Program-made: the position numbers and the translations under genes
Shown here: in pieces, positions 24,745 through 34,534 of the stretch
Layout: every line of letters starts with the position of its first letter
Numbering within the stretch: the first letter of the stretch is position 1
Notes under the pieces: generated by a model
Seen by the model: only the letters and a program-made list of their open reading frames with translations
Databases searched by the model: none
Told to the model about the DNA's origin: nothing
DNA from: Agromyces cerinus subsp. cerinus
GTDB taxonomy: Bacteria > Actinomycetota > Actinomycetes > Actinomycetales > Microbacteriaceae
Reading direction: 5' to 3'
Assembly: GCF_900142065.1 (NCBI RefSeq)
Contig: NZ_FSRJ01000005.1
Span: 186,001-250,000, forward strand
Length of the DNA stretch: 64,000 nucleotides

Positions 24745-26800
24745 GGTCGGCGGGTCGATCGGGGCGTTCCACGGGCAGGTCGACCAGCACAGTCGTGCCC
24801 GACGGCTGCGCCACCGACACGCTCACCGTGCCGCGCAGCGCGGCGACCCGATCCCGCATGTTCGCGAGTCCGCCGGTCGACGCCGTGGCCGGCGAGAGCG
24901 CGCCCATGCCGCAGCCGTCGTCGCTGATCGCGATGCGCAGGTGCCCGTCGCTCCGCGCGAGGCCGACCGATGCGTGCGTCGCCCCGGCGTGCTTCGCAGT
25001 GTTCGCGAGGGCCTCCCGCACCACGTAGTACGCGGTCGTCTCGACGTCGTCGGAATACCGCTCGGCGCGCACCGCGGCATCCGCCTCGACCGTGAGCGGG
25101 ATCGGGTACCGCGCGACGCCCGACTCGACCGCCGCCACGAGTCCGTTGTCGCTGAGCACGGGCGGGTGGATGCCGCGAGCGAGTTCGCGCAGGTCGGTGA
25201 GCGTCTCCCGGGCCTGGTCCTGCAGCTCGACCAGCTCCTCGGGCACGAGCTCGCCGCGCTGCAGCCGGTTGCGGGCGAGGCGGAGTCCGGCGATCTGCGC
25301 CACGACGTCCTGCTGGATGCCGTCGTGCAGGTCGCGCTCGAGCCGCCGGCGCTCGTCGTCCTGCGCCGCGACGAGCCGCTCGCGGGAGGCGCGCAGTTCG
25401 TCGAGCTGCTCGGCGAGCTGCGCCGTCAGGCGCACGTTCGCGACGGATGCCGCGGCCTGGCCCGCGACCGTTCGCAGCAGCGTGCGCTCCGCCTCCCCGT
25501 ATTCGCCGCGGTGCCGCGGCCCGACCTCGATGCGACCGAGGGTCTCGTCGCCGCGCACCAGGTCGCACGACTCGACCGGCTCGCCGTCGACGTCGCCGCT
25601 GACCCCGATGGGCACCGTGGCAAGCGAGGCATCCGTCGACACCAGCCGGATCCGCACCCACGTCGCGTCGAGTCCGTCGCGCACGGCCTCGGCGAGCCTC
25701 GTGAGCAGCTCGCGCGGGTCGGCGGCCCGTTCGAGTTGCGCGCCGAGCTCGCTCAGCATCGTGAACTGGCGCTCGCGGTCGCCGAACAGCGCTCGGTGGA
25801 GCCGCCGCTGCATCCAGCTGCGCGCGGGCAGGAGTACGACCGCGAGGATCGTCGTGAGCAGGATGGCGGGCACGGTCCTGAGCGGAGGCGTGAGCAGCAG
25901 GGCGGGCGTCGCGACCCCGGCGGCGTAGACGACCGTGATGAGCAGGTTCGACGACCGCTCGACCCGCGCGCCGCGATCGCCCGGTCCGATGTCGAACGCG
26001 CCGTACCGGAGGATGCCGTGGATCGCCGCGACCGGGATGGCGATCATCGACGCGTAGACGAGGAACTCGATGCCCCAGACGCCCGGCACGAACGTCCACA
26101 GCACGAACGCCACCATCGCCGAGCCGACCGCCAGGGCCATGACGCGGGTACGGTCGCGCACCTCGGGCGGTCCGAAGATCGCACGGGAGGCGAGCACCGC
26201 GACGCCGAGCGCGACAGCCGCCCACGACTGGACGACGAGGTAGTGCACCGCAGGTGCCGCCCACTCGAGCCACGGCACGACATACGGGTTGGGGATCGAA
26301 TCGCCGCTGAAGCCGATGAACTGCGACATCACGACGTGCGGGGTCGTGAGCAGGGTGAGCGGGCCGACGAGCACCGGGGTCCAGAGGAAGAGGACCGTGA
26401 TCCGCTGCCACCGGCGCTCGAGCACCCCGTCGGGGAAGGTCGCGAACACGACCAGCAGCGTCGACGTCGCCACCGCATCGGCGGTGAGGCCGAGCATGTT
26501 GACGAGAGGGAACCACGGTTCGCCGAGGATCTCGAGGTTGAGATGCACGAAGGTCTCGTACGCCGAGCCGACGAGCATCGAGGTCGCGCCGAGCGCGATG
26601 AGCAGGGCGATCCGCGAGGCCGACACGGTGAGCAGCCACATGCCGAACACGAACAGCGGCAGCGCTCCGAGCAGCGGCCAGGCGAGGCCGTGGTCGGAGT
26701 TGACGTCGGGGTCGATGAAGCCCCGCGTGACCACGACGTAGACCAGGGACGCGACCCCGATGGGGCCGAGCGTCGCGAGACACAACCACCTGCGGTCCAC
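24722..26800 (-). CDS. Membrane sensor histidine kinase (HisKA_3 class)
   Basis: The 692-residue kinase begins with about eight transmembrane helices (residues 5-330), followed by a GAF-like domain (about 355-470), a HisKA_3 dimerisation domain with phosphoacceptor H492 in ERDLHDGIQQDVVAQ, and an HATPase_c domain holding the N box (VVREALANTAKHAG) and G boxes (DDGCGM, GGLANMRDR). This is the NarX/DesK-type kinase class that pairs with LuxR-type regulators. A GTG at 26800 preceded by AGGAGG was taken as start; the long open frame upstream has no family content. The membrane input domain type is not recognised and the signal is unknown. Confidence 0.88.
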   Translation of the reverse strand: MDRRWLCLATLGPIGVASLVYVVVTRGFIDPDVNSDHGLAWPLLGALPLFVFGMWLLTVSASRIALLIALGATSMLVGSAYETFVHLNLEILGEPWFPLVNMLGLTADAVATSTLLVVFATFPDGVLERRWQRITVLFLWTPVLVGPLTLLTTPHVVMSQFIGFSGDSIPNPYVVPWLEWAAPAVHYLVVQSWAAVALGVAVLASRAIFGPPEVRDRTRVMALAVGSAMVAFVLWTFVPGVWGIEFLVYASMIAIPVAAIHGILRYGAFDIGPGDRGARVERSSNLLITVVYAAGVATPALLLTPPLRTVPAILLTTILAVVLLPARSWMQRRLHRALFGDRERQFTMLSELGAQLERAADPRELLTRLAEAVRDGLDATWVRIRLVSTDASLATVPIGVSGDVDGEPVESCDLVRGDETLGRIEVGPRHRGEYGEAERTLLRTVAGQAAASVANVRLTAQLAEQLDELRASRERLVAAQDDERRRLERDLHDGIQQDVVAQIAGLRLARNRLQRGELVPEELVELQDQARETLTDLRELARGIHPPVLSDNGLVAAVESGVARYPIPLTVEADAAVRAERYSDDVETTAYYVVREALANTAKHAGATHASVGLARSDGHLRIAISDDGCGMGALSPATASTGGLANMRDRVAALRGTVSVSVAQPSGTTVLVDLPVERPDRPADREADPVG

Positions 26801-26998
26801 GATTCCATCGTCCTCCTGTCGGGCGATTCGCGGGAGAGGGTCTGCCCCGACAGCCCTTAGCAGCTGACCCCCACCCGGCGTACGGCGGGCTGCCATGCGG
26901 TGGCGGGCCATCCGCGTTCCGGCGTCGCTGACGTTCCGAGAACGTGAGAGGCGAGCGGATGCCGCGTCCGACGGCCCGCACGAACAGGGAGGCACATC

Positions 26999-27502
26999 AT
27001 GCGCAGGTTCTACACGGGTCTGGCCTGGGCGATCGCCGCGAGCGTCGTCGTGCAGGCTGCGGCCATCGCGTTCGCGTTCGGCGGCCTGCTCAACCGGGTC
27101 TCGAACGGCGACGTCGTCGACAAGGCCCTCCTCGAGAGCCGCCAATCCGGCGGCACGGGCGAGGCCGGCTTCTGGATCCACGGGATCGTGGGCGGAGCCG
27201 TCATCCCGCTGCTCGCGATCGTGCTCGTCGTGGTGTCGTTCTTCGTGCGCGCCCGCGGCGCCAAGCTCTGGGCCGCGATCACGCTCGCCCTCGTGGCCGC
27301 GCAGGTCACGCTCGGCTTCACGATCGTCGGCGCGCCCTACCTCGGGCTGATCCACGGAGCGAACGCCCTCGCCATCGTGGCGGCCGCCGTCATCGCGGCG
27401 ATGCGGGTGCGACGGATGCCTCGGGCGCCCGGCGAACGCACCGCTGCGACCGAAGCCGGTGCCGACCAGGAGGAGGCGACCTCGAATGCCGTCTCGGCGT
27501 GA
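26999..27502 (+). CDS. Four-helix membrane protein linked to multicopper oxidase
   Basis: The 167-residue protein has four predicted transmembrane helices (starting near residues 8, 58, 90 and 117) and a hydrophilic tail. Helix-associated histidines (FWIHGIVGG near residue 60 and GLIHGANALAIV near 119) are arranged like possible haem or copper ligands, but no named family is recognised. It overlaps the following multicopper oxidase gene by 17 bases, so the two are translated together; a role in electron transfer or copper delivery for the oxidase is inferred from position. It is divergent from the two-component system. Confidence 0.7.
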   Translation: MRRFYTGLAWAIAASVVVQAAAIAFAFGGLLNRVSNGDVVDKALLESRQSGGTGEAGFWIHGIVGGAVIPLLAIVLVVVSFFVRARGAKLWAAITLALVAAQVTLGFTIVGAPYLGLIHGANALAIVAAAVIAAMRVRRMPRAPGERTAATEAGADQEEATSNAVSA

Positions 27503-29024
27503 GCTCTTCCGGTGCGCGGTCGTCGGCATCGCGGTCACGACCGCGCTCGGCGCCGGCGCACTGGCCTGGAGCTCCACGCTGCTCGGCGAGTACTCGGTCA
27601 TGACGATGGGGGGCGGGCACGACGTCGACACCGCCGCCGGCGGCCACAGCGGGCACAGCGCCGGCGTGCCCGGTGCGGGCGAGGCATCCGGAACCGGCGG
27701 CGCGACCGGCGCCGTGAGCGTGACGTCGCTGATCGCCGACCCGGATCGCCCCGCCGACGTGCGGGTCGAACTCGTCGCCCGCGAAGGCACCGTCGAGGTG
27801 CCCGGCGGGCGGTCGATCGAGGGATACACGGTGAACGGCACCTCTCCCGGGCCTGAGATCCGGGCCGAGCAGGGCGACCTCGTCGAGGTCGAGTTCGTGA
27901 ACGAGTCGGTGGCCGACGGCGCGACGCTGCACTGGCACGGCATCGACGTGCCGAACGCCGCCGACGGCGTCGCCGGCATCACCCAGGACGCCGTGCCGGT
28001 CGGCGGCCGCCACGTGTACCGGTTCGTGGCGGAGGACGCCGGCACGTACTGGTACCACTCGCATCAGGTGTCGCACGTGCAGGTCGAGCGCGGCCTGCTC
28101 GGCGCGATCGTGATCGAGCCCGCCGCGACATCCGGCCCGTCGGGCGACGCCGCGTCACGCGACGTGACCGCGCTGCTGCACGTCTACGGCGGCCAGCACA
28201 CCCTGAACGGCCGCGTCGCTGACGAGCGCGTCGAGGCAGAGCCCGGCGAGACCGTGCGCGTGCGCGTCATCAACACCGACCAGGGCACCGCCTCGGTGTG
28301 GTCTGCCGAGCCGTTCCGTGTCGTCGCGACCGACGGGCACGACGTAAATCGACCCTCCGACGTCGAGGGGCAGCGGCTGCTCATCCCGGCGGGCGGGCGG
28401 GCGGATGTCTCGGTGCGCGCGCCTGCCGCGGGTCACGTCGTGCGCCTGCACGTGGGCGGCGCCCGGAGCATGGTGATCGGCGACGCATCGGCGCCCGAGG
28501 CATCCGCCCCGCCCGTGCGGCAGCCGAAGGAGACCCTCGACCTGCTCGCCTACGGCGCGCCCACGCCGCTGTCGTTCGACGCCTCGGCGCCCGACCGCTC
28601 CTACGACTACGTGATCGCCCGCCGCTTCGGCATCATCGACGGCCGCCCCGGCAACTTCTGGACCATCAACGGCCGCATGTTCCCCGACGTGCCCATGTTC
28701 GACGTGACCGAGGGCGACGTCGTGGTGATGCACCTGCGCAACGACTCGGGCGATGTGCACCCCATGCACCTGCACGGCCACCACGTCGTGGTGCTCTCAC
28801 GCGACGGCGTCGCGGCCTCCGGCAGCCCGTGGGTCGTCGACTCGCTCGACGTGCACCCCGGCGAGTCCTACGACATCGCCTTCGTCGCCGACAACCCCGG
28901 CATCTGGAGCGACCACTGCCACACGCTCCCCCACGCCGTCGACGGCCTCATCGCCCACGTCATGTACGAGGGCGTCACGACGCCGTTCACGATCAACGGC
29001 GACGCCGGCAACCGCCCGGAGTGA
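27486..29024 (+). CDS. Secreted multicopper oxidase
   Basis: The 512-residue protein has a probable Tat or Sec signal (SRRELFRCAVVGIAV at the N-terminus) and three cupredoxin-like domains. The four copper-binding motifs are intact: HWHG (149-152), HSH (191-193), HPMHLHGH (425-432) and HCHTLPH (477-483), giving one type 1 and one trinuclear centre. Ten residues after cysteine 478 the type 1 axial position is L488, where many bacterial copper oxidases have methionine. A histidine/glycine-rich stretch (GGGHDVDTAAGGHSGHSAG) follows the signal. Likely roles are laccase-like oxidation or copper detoxification outside the membrane. The ATG follows GAGGAGG. Confidence 0.9.
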   Translation: MPSRRELFRCAVVGIAVTTALGAGALAWSSTLLGEYSVMTMGGGHDVDTAAGGHSGHSAGVPGAGEASGTGGATGAVSVTSLIADPDRPADVRVELVAREGTVEVPGGRSIEGYTVNGTSPGPEIRAEQGDLVEVEFVNESVADGATLHWHGIDVPNAADGVAGITQDAVPVGGRHVYRFVAEDAGTYWYHSHQVSHVQVERGLLGAIVIEPAATSGPSGDAASRDVTALLHVYGGQHTLNGRVADERVEAEPGETVRVRVINTDQGTASVWSAEPFRVVATDGHDVNRPSDVEGQRLLIPAGGRADVSVRAPAAGHVVRLHVGGARSMVIGDASAPEASAPPVRQPKETLDLLAYGAPTPLSFDASAPDRSYDYVIARRFGIIDGRPGNFWTINGRMFPDVPMFDVTEGDVVVMHLRNDSGDVHPMHLHGHHVVVLSRDGVAASGSPWVVDSLDVHPGESYDIAFVADNPGIWSDHCHTLPHAVDGLIAHVMYEGVTTPFTINGDAGNRPE

Positions 29025-29099
29025 CGGTCGCCGTGCCGAGGTCGACGCTCAGCGCCACCACGGATGCCGCCATCTCGCCCGGGGAGTAGCGTGCGGCGC

Positions 29100-30386
29100 A
29101 TGAGCGACGACGAGGCGGATCGCCCGGCTGCACGCACCTACCTGTTCGTGCTCAGCGACGCCGGCGGCACGGTGCCTCCCGAGATCGGGGTCGCACGCCG
29201 ACTCGCCGAGCGCGGCCACCACGTCACCGTGCTCGCCGACGACCCGTTGGAGCGGCCGGCGCTTCAGGCCGGCGCGAGGTTCCGGCCGACGACGGGGCGG
29301 GTGACGGAGCCGTTCCGAGACTGGGCGATCCGCACCCCGCCCGGGATCGCGCGTGGAATGGCCGAGGAGATGATCGTCGGCCCCGCCCCCGTGCAGGCCG
29401 CCGACACGGCGGCGGCGATCGACGAGCTCCGGCCCGAGCTCGTCGTGGTCTCGTCATTCGCGGTCGGCGCGATGATCGCGGCCGAGTCGCGCGGCGTGCC
29501 CTTCGACCTGCTGATCCCGAACACCTACGCGCTGCCCGCGAAGGGCATGCCGCCGTTCGGTGTCGGGCTCGCGCCGGGGCACGGCGCCATGGGGGCGTTG
29601 CGCGACACGGCGTTCGGAGCGGCGGGCAGGCGGCTCTTCGACCACTACGCGCTTGCACCGCTCAACGCCGTGCGCACCGATCACGACCTCGACCCGGTCG
29701 CGACGATGTGGAACCAGATGCAGCACGCGCATCGGCAGCTCGTGCTCACCTCGGCGGCGTTCGACTTCCCGGCGGAACTGCCCGCGAACGCCCGCTACGT
29801 CGGGCCGGTGCTCGACGATCCGTCGTGGGCCGCCGACGAGACGTGGACGCCGCCCGACGGTGACGACCCGCTCGTGCTCGTGGCCATGTCGTCGACGTTC
29901 CAGAACCATGTCGAGTGCCTGCAGCGCATCACCGACGCGCTCGGCGAGCTGCCCGTGCGCGGCGTCGTCACCACCGGGCCGGCCGTGCTGCCCGACGCGA
30001 TCCGCGCTCCGGCGAACGTGAGCGTCGTGGCATCCGCCCCGCATCGACTCGTGATGCGCGAGGCGAGCCTCGTCGTCACGCACGGCGGCCACGGCACCGT
30101 GATCAAGTCGCTCGCCGCTGGGCTTCCGCTCGTGATCCTGCATCACGGCCGCGACCAGGCCGACAACGCCGTACGCGTCACGGAGCGAGGGGCCGGGGTC
30201 GCGATCTCACGGCGCTCCTCGACGCAGCGCATCGCCCGGGCGGTCGGCGAGGTGCTCCGCGACGACCGCTACCGGCTGGCGGCGGCGAAGCTCGGCGAGG
30301 TGATCGCGCGGGATGCCGCGGGCAGCGCGTTGCTCGACGAGCTCGAAGGCCCGGCGCGGGATCAGGCGTCGTCGACGATCACGTAG
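29100..30386 (+). CDS. UDP-glycosyltransferase family protein (MGT type)
   Basis: The 428-residue protein is a GT-B glycosyltransferase of the family that includes macrolide glycosyltransferases and antibiotic-tailoring enzymes. The N-terminal domain begins RTYLFVLSDAGGTVPPEIGVARRLAERGHHVTVL; the C-terminal domain carries the nucleotide-sugar motif THGGHGTVIKSLAAGLPLVILHHGRDQADNA. It should transfer a sugar to a small acceptor in the cytoplasm. There are no secondary-metabolism genes next to it, so the acceptor is unknown; drug inactivation is possible. The first ATG with family similarity, at 29100, was used. The 3' end overlaps the convergent cupin gene by 25 bases. Confidence 0.87.
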   Translation: MSDDEADRPAARTYLFVLSDAGGTVPPEIGVARRLAERGHHVTVLADDPLERPALQAGARFRPTTGRVTEPFRDWAIRTPPGIARGMAEEMIVGPAPVQAADTAAAIDELRPELVVVSSFAVGAMIAAESRGVPFDLLIPNTYALPAKGMPPFGVGLAPGHGAMGALRDTAFGAAGRRLFDHYALAPLNAVRTDHDLDPVATMWNQMQHAHRQLVLTSAAFDFPAELPANARYVGPVLDDPSWAADETWTPPDGDDPLVLVAMSSTFQNHVECLQRITDALGELPVRGVVTTGPAVLPDAIRAPANVSVVASAPHRLVMREASLVVTHGGHGTVIKSLAAGLPLVILHHGRDQADNAVRVTERGAGVAISRRSSTQRIARAVGEVLRDDRYRLAAAKLGEVIARDAAGSALLDELEGPARDQASSTIT

Positions 30387-30727
30387 AGCTTGCGCACGGT
30401 CTCGTGCACCACCCACACCCCGCGCCATCCGCTCGGCATCACGAGGGTGTCGCCGGCGGCGAGCGCGACGGTCTCCTCCCCCTCGACCTCGATCGTGACG
30501 CGCCCCGAGAGCAACTGGCAGATCTCGGTGTACCCGTCGCGGGTGGCGGTGAAGCGGCCGGGCGTGCACTCCCAGTAGCCGACGTCGAGGCCCGCACGAG
30601 CCCAGAGCGAGTCGGACGCCTCGAGCACGCCGTCGGTGACGGCGGTCGGCTTCGGCGAGCGCTCGCCGAGATCGCGCTCGAGCGGGCGGAGCCCGGCGAC
30701 CGTCACGACGGGGTGGTGCTCGTCCAT
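30362..30727 (-). CDS. Cupin domain protein (EutQ/DUF861-like)
   Basis: The 121-residue protein is a single cupin barrel of the cupin_3 type: GYWECTPGRFTATRDGYTEICQLLSGRVTIEVEGEETVALAAGDTLVMPSGWRG-type motifs are visible at residues about 52-105. The usual metal-binding histidines of the first motif are replaced by glutamate and tyrosine-rich residues, as in DUF861 proteins. The ATG at 30727 is preceded by GGAGG. It ends an operon with the flavin amine-oxidase-like gene (29-base gap), and similar cupin/flavoprotein pairs occur in amine catabolism, but the exact role is unknown. Confidence 0.82.
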   Translation of the reverse strand: MDEHHPVVTVAGLRPLERDLGERSPKPTAVTDGVLEASDSLWARAGLDVGYWECTPGRFTATRDGYTEICQLLSGRVTIEVEGEETVALAAGDTLVMPSGWRGVWVVHETVRKLYVIVDDA

Positions 30728-30756
30728 GGTTCCTCCGGTCATGGTCGTGGCCACCC

Positions 30757-32127
30757 TCAGCGCCCGGCGACGAGGTCGGCGACGTGGGCGATCGGCGAGG
30801 TGGTCGCGCGGCCGCGCAGTTCGGAGCGATCGGCGGCGTGGTACGCGCCGTAGATGGCCTGCACCGCGAGCCAGCGGAGCGGCTCGATCTCCCACTTGCG
30901 GGCGCGATGGCCGACCCAGGGCAGCCGGGTGAGCTCGGTGTCGCGGCCGAGCACGAGGTCGCGCAGGGTGCGTCCAGCGAGGTTCGTCGCCGTGACGCCG
31001 GTGCCGACGTAGCCGCCGGCCCAGCCGAGGCCGGTGGCGCGATCGTGGCCGACGGTGGCCGACCAGTCGCGGGGCACGCCGAGCACTCCCGACCAGGCGT
31101 GGTCGATCGCGGCATCCGCTGCTGCAGGGAAGAAGCGTGCCAGCAGCGCGCCGAGGCTGTCGATCGTGGCCTGCTGGGTGCGGCCGTCCTGGTCGACGCG
31201 CGAACCGTAGCGGTAGGGCACGCCGCGTCCGCCGAACGCGATGCGGTCGTCGGCGGTGCGCTGCGCGTACATGTAGACGTGCGCCATGTCGCCGAGGACC
31301 TCGCGGCCGTTCCAGCCGATCTCGTTCCACACGGATGCCGCGAGCGGCTCGGTCACGATGAGCGACGAGTTCATCGGCAGCCACGTTCGGTGCTCGCCGC
31401 GGAGGTCCGGCGTGAAGCCCTCGGTGGCGCGCAGCACGTGGGCCGCGCGCACGGTGCCGTGGTCGGTGCGCACCTCGCCCGGGCGGATCTCGGTGACCGT
31501 GGTGTTCTCGTAGATCGTCACGCCGAGGCGTTCGACCGCGGCAGCGAGGCCGAGCGCGAGCTTCGCGGGGTGCACGCGCGCGCAGTGCGGATGCCAGGCG
31601 GCGCCGAGCAGGCCGGCGACGTTCACGCGGGCGGCCGCCTGCGTCGCGTCGAGGAGTTCGACATCCGTCGCCGGCCACGACTGCTCGGCCGCGGCGTAGG
31701 ACCTCAGCCGGGCGAGCTGCGCCGGCGTGTAGGCGACCTCGAGCTCGCCGCCCTTGTGGATGTCGGCGTCGATGCCCTCGGCGGCCGTGACGGCGATGAC
31801 CTCGTCGACCGTCGCGTTGAGGGCGACCTGCTGTGCGATCGCGGCGTCGCGGCCGTGCGTCTTCACGTACTGCTCGCGGCCGCCCGTGACCGAGTTGGTG
31901 AGCCATCCGCCGTTGCGGCCCGAGGCGCCGTACCCGGCGAAGCGCCGCTCGAGCACGGCGACGCGCAGGTCGGGCTGGTCGCGCTTCAGGTAGTACGCCG
32001 TCCAGAGGCCGGTGTAGCCGGCGCCGACGATCGCGACATCGACGTCGAGGTCGCCGGGCAGGGCGGGGCGCGGCGTCGGCAGGCCGACCTGCTGCAGCCA
32101 GAACGAGACTCCGCCGTTCGTGGTCAT
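30757..32127 (-). CDS. FAD-dependent amine oxidoreductase (PuuB-like, DAO family)
   Basis: The 456-residue protein belongs to the D-amino-acid-oxidase family and has the same layout as gamma-glutamylputrescine oxidase PuuB. The dinucleotide-binding motif DVAIVGAGYTGLWTAYYLKRD begins near residue 28, followed by the FAD contact YGASGRNGGWLTNS (about 67-80) and a C-terminal FAD loop GYVGTGVTATNLAGRTLRDL. It would oxidise a primary or secondary amine such as a modified polyamine. The cupin gene follows in the same operon, and a divergent TetR gene with a palindrome upstream is the likely regulator. No glutamylpolyamine synthetase is in the window. Confidence 0.88.
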   Translation of the reverse strand: MTTNGGVSFWLQQVGLPTPRPALPGDLDVDVAIVGAGYTGLWTAYYLKRDQPDLRVAVLERRFAGYGASGRNGGWLTNSVTGGREQYVKTHGRDAAIAQQVALNATVDEVIAVTAAEGIDADIHKGGELEVAYTPAQLARLRSYAAAEQSWPATDVELLDATQAAARVNVAGLLGAAWHPHCARVHPAKLALGLAAAVERLGVTIYENTTVTEIRPGEVRTDHGTVRAAHVLRATEGFTPDLRGEHRTWLPMNSSLIVTEPLAASVWNEIGWNGREVLGDMAHVYMYAQRTADDRIAFGGRGVPYRYGSRVDQDGRTQQATIDSLGALLARFFPAAADAAIDHAWSGVLGVPRDWSATVGHDRATGLGWAGGYVGTGVTATNLAGRTLRDLVLGRDTELTRLPWVGHRARKWEIEPLRWLAVQAIYGAYHAADRSELRGRATTSPIAHVADLVAGR

Positions 32128-32172
32128 GCGTGTTCCTCTCCGGTGAAGATCGAGCGCCCGAGATATCGGTGT

Positions 32173-32195
32173 GTTTTACAACAATGTTTTGAAAC
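32173..32195. promoter_or_regulatory. 23-base imperfect palindrome, TetR operator candidate
   Basis: Seen: the segment starts GTTTTACAACA and ends TGTTTTGAAAC around a central A; nine of the eleven outer pairs match. It stands out as AT-rich in a GC-rich spacer, 46 bases upstream of the flavoprotein start and 63 bases upstream of the TetR start. Regulation of both genes by this TetR is inferred. Confidence 0.6.
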
Positions 32196-32257
32196 GTAGC
32201 GCCGAAGCTGGCAGGCTGTCAACAGCCGGCCGTCGTCAACCGAGGGAGGGAGGCCCG

Positions 32258-32875
32258 ATGCCGATCGACGTCGACACCGACGAACGCCTCGCCGACATCG
32301 CCCGCGCGACCGTCGAGGTGGCCCGCGAGCGCGGCACCCGCGCCGTGACCCTGCGAGCGGTCGCCGATCGCCTCGGCCGCTCGACCGCCTACATCACGAA
32401 CTTCGTGCCCTCGCGCGCCCACCTCATGGCGAACGCCCTCGATCACGCCCGCACGCAGTGGGACGCCGAGCGCCTCGAGCACCTCGGCGATCTCGTGGGC
32501 GTCGAGCGGCTCGCCGCCCTCGCCCGGTGGATGTGCACCTCCGACCCGGAAGAGAACGTGCTGCGCAGCCTCTGGATCGAGGTCATCGCCGACGTGCGCG
32601 GCGCGAACGAGCGCGCCTACCAGGTCGTGCGACGGGTGACGGATGCCACGTACGACAAGTTCCTCGCCGGCGCCGAGCACGTCGAGCACGACGGGGCATC
32701 CGTCGATCTCGAACAGGCCGCGCACATCGCCGACATCCTCTACCTCTACTGCCGGGGCTACGAGGTCAAGGCCGTCGAGGACCCGGCGTCGTGGACGGAT
32801 GCGCGCGTGCAGGCCTCGCTCGAGGTGCTGCTGCGCGCACTCGTGTTCGGCGCGAGGCACGACGCGACGGCGTAG
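32258..32875 (+). CDS. TetR family transcriptional regulator
   Basis: The 205-residue protein has an N-terminal TetR DNA-binding domain (about residues 10-56, ADIARATVEVARERGTRAVTLRAVADRLGRSTAYITNFVPSRAHL) and a helical ligand pocket. The ATG follows GAGGGAGG. It is divergent from the PuuB-like/cupin operon, with a 23-base palindrome between them, so it is likely a repressor of amine catabolism that responds to a substrate amine. The second half of the protein (WIEVIADVRG and following) has the usual TetR C-terminal layout but no closer match that I recognise. Confidence 0.87.
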   Translation: MPIDVDTDERLADIARATVEVARERGTRAVTLRAVADRLGRSTAYITNFVPSRAHLMANALDHARTQWDAERLEHLGDLVGVERLAALARWMCTSDPEENVLRSLWIEVIADVRGANERAYQVVRRVTDATYDKFLAGAEHVEHDGASVDLEQAAHIADILYLYCRGYEVKAVEDPASWTDARVQASLEVLLRALVFGARHDATA

Positions 32876-32894
32876 TCGCCGAGCAGCCGGCCGC

Positions 32895-34526
<1,632 letters not shown>

Positions 34527-34534
34527 GGTCGGGT

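Noticed and set aside
26801..28045. Minus-strand open frame extending upstream of the histidine kinase
   Set aside because: It is antisense to the membrane protein and oxidase genes and adds only low-complexity sequence; high GC content suppresses stop codons.
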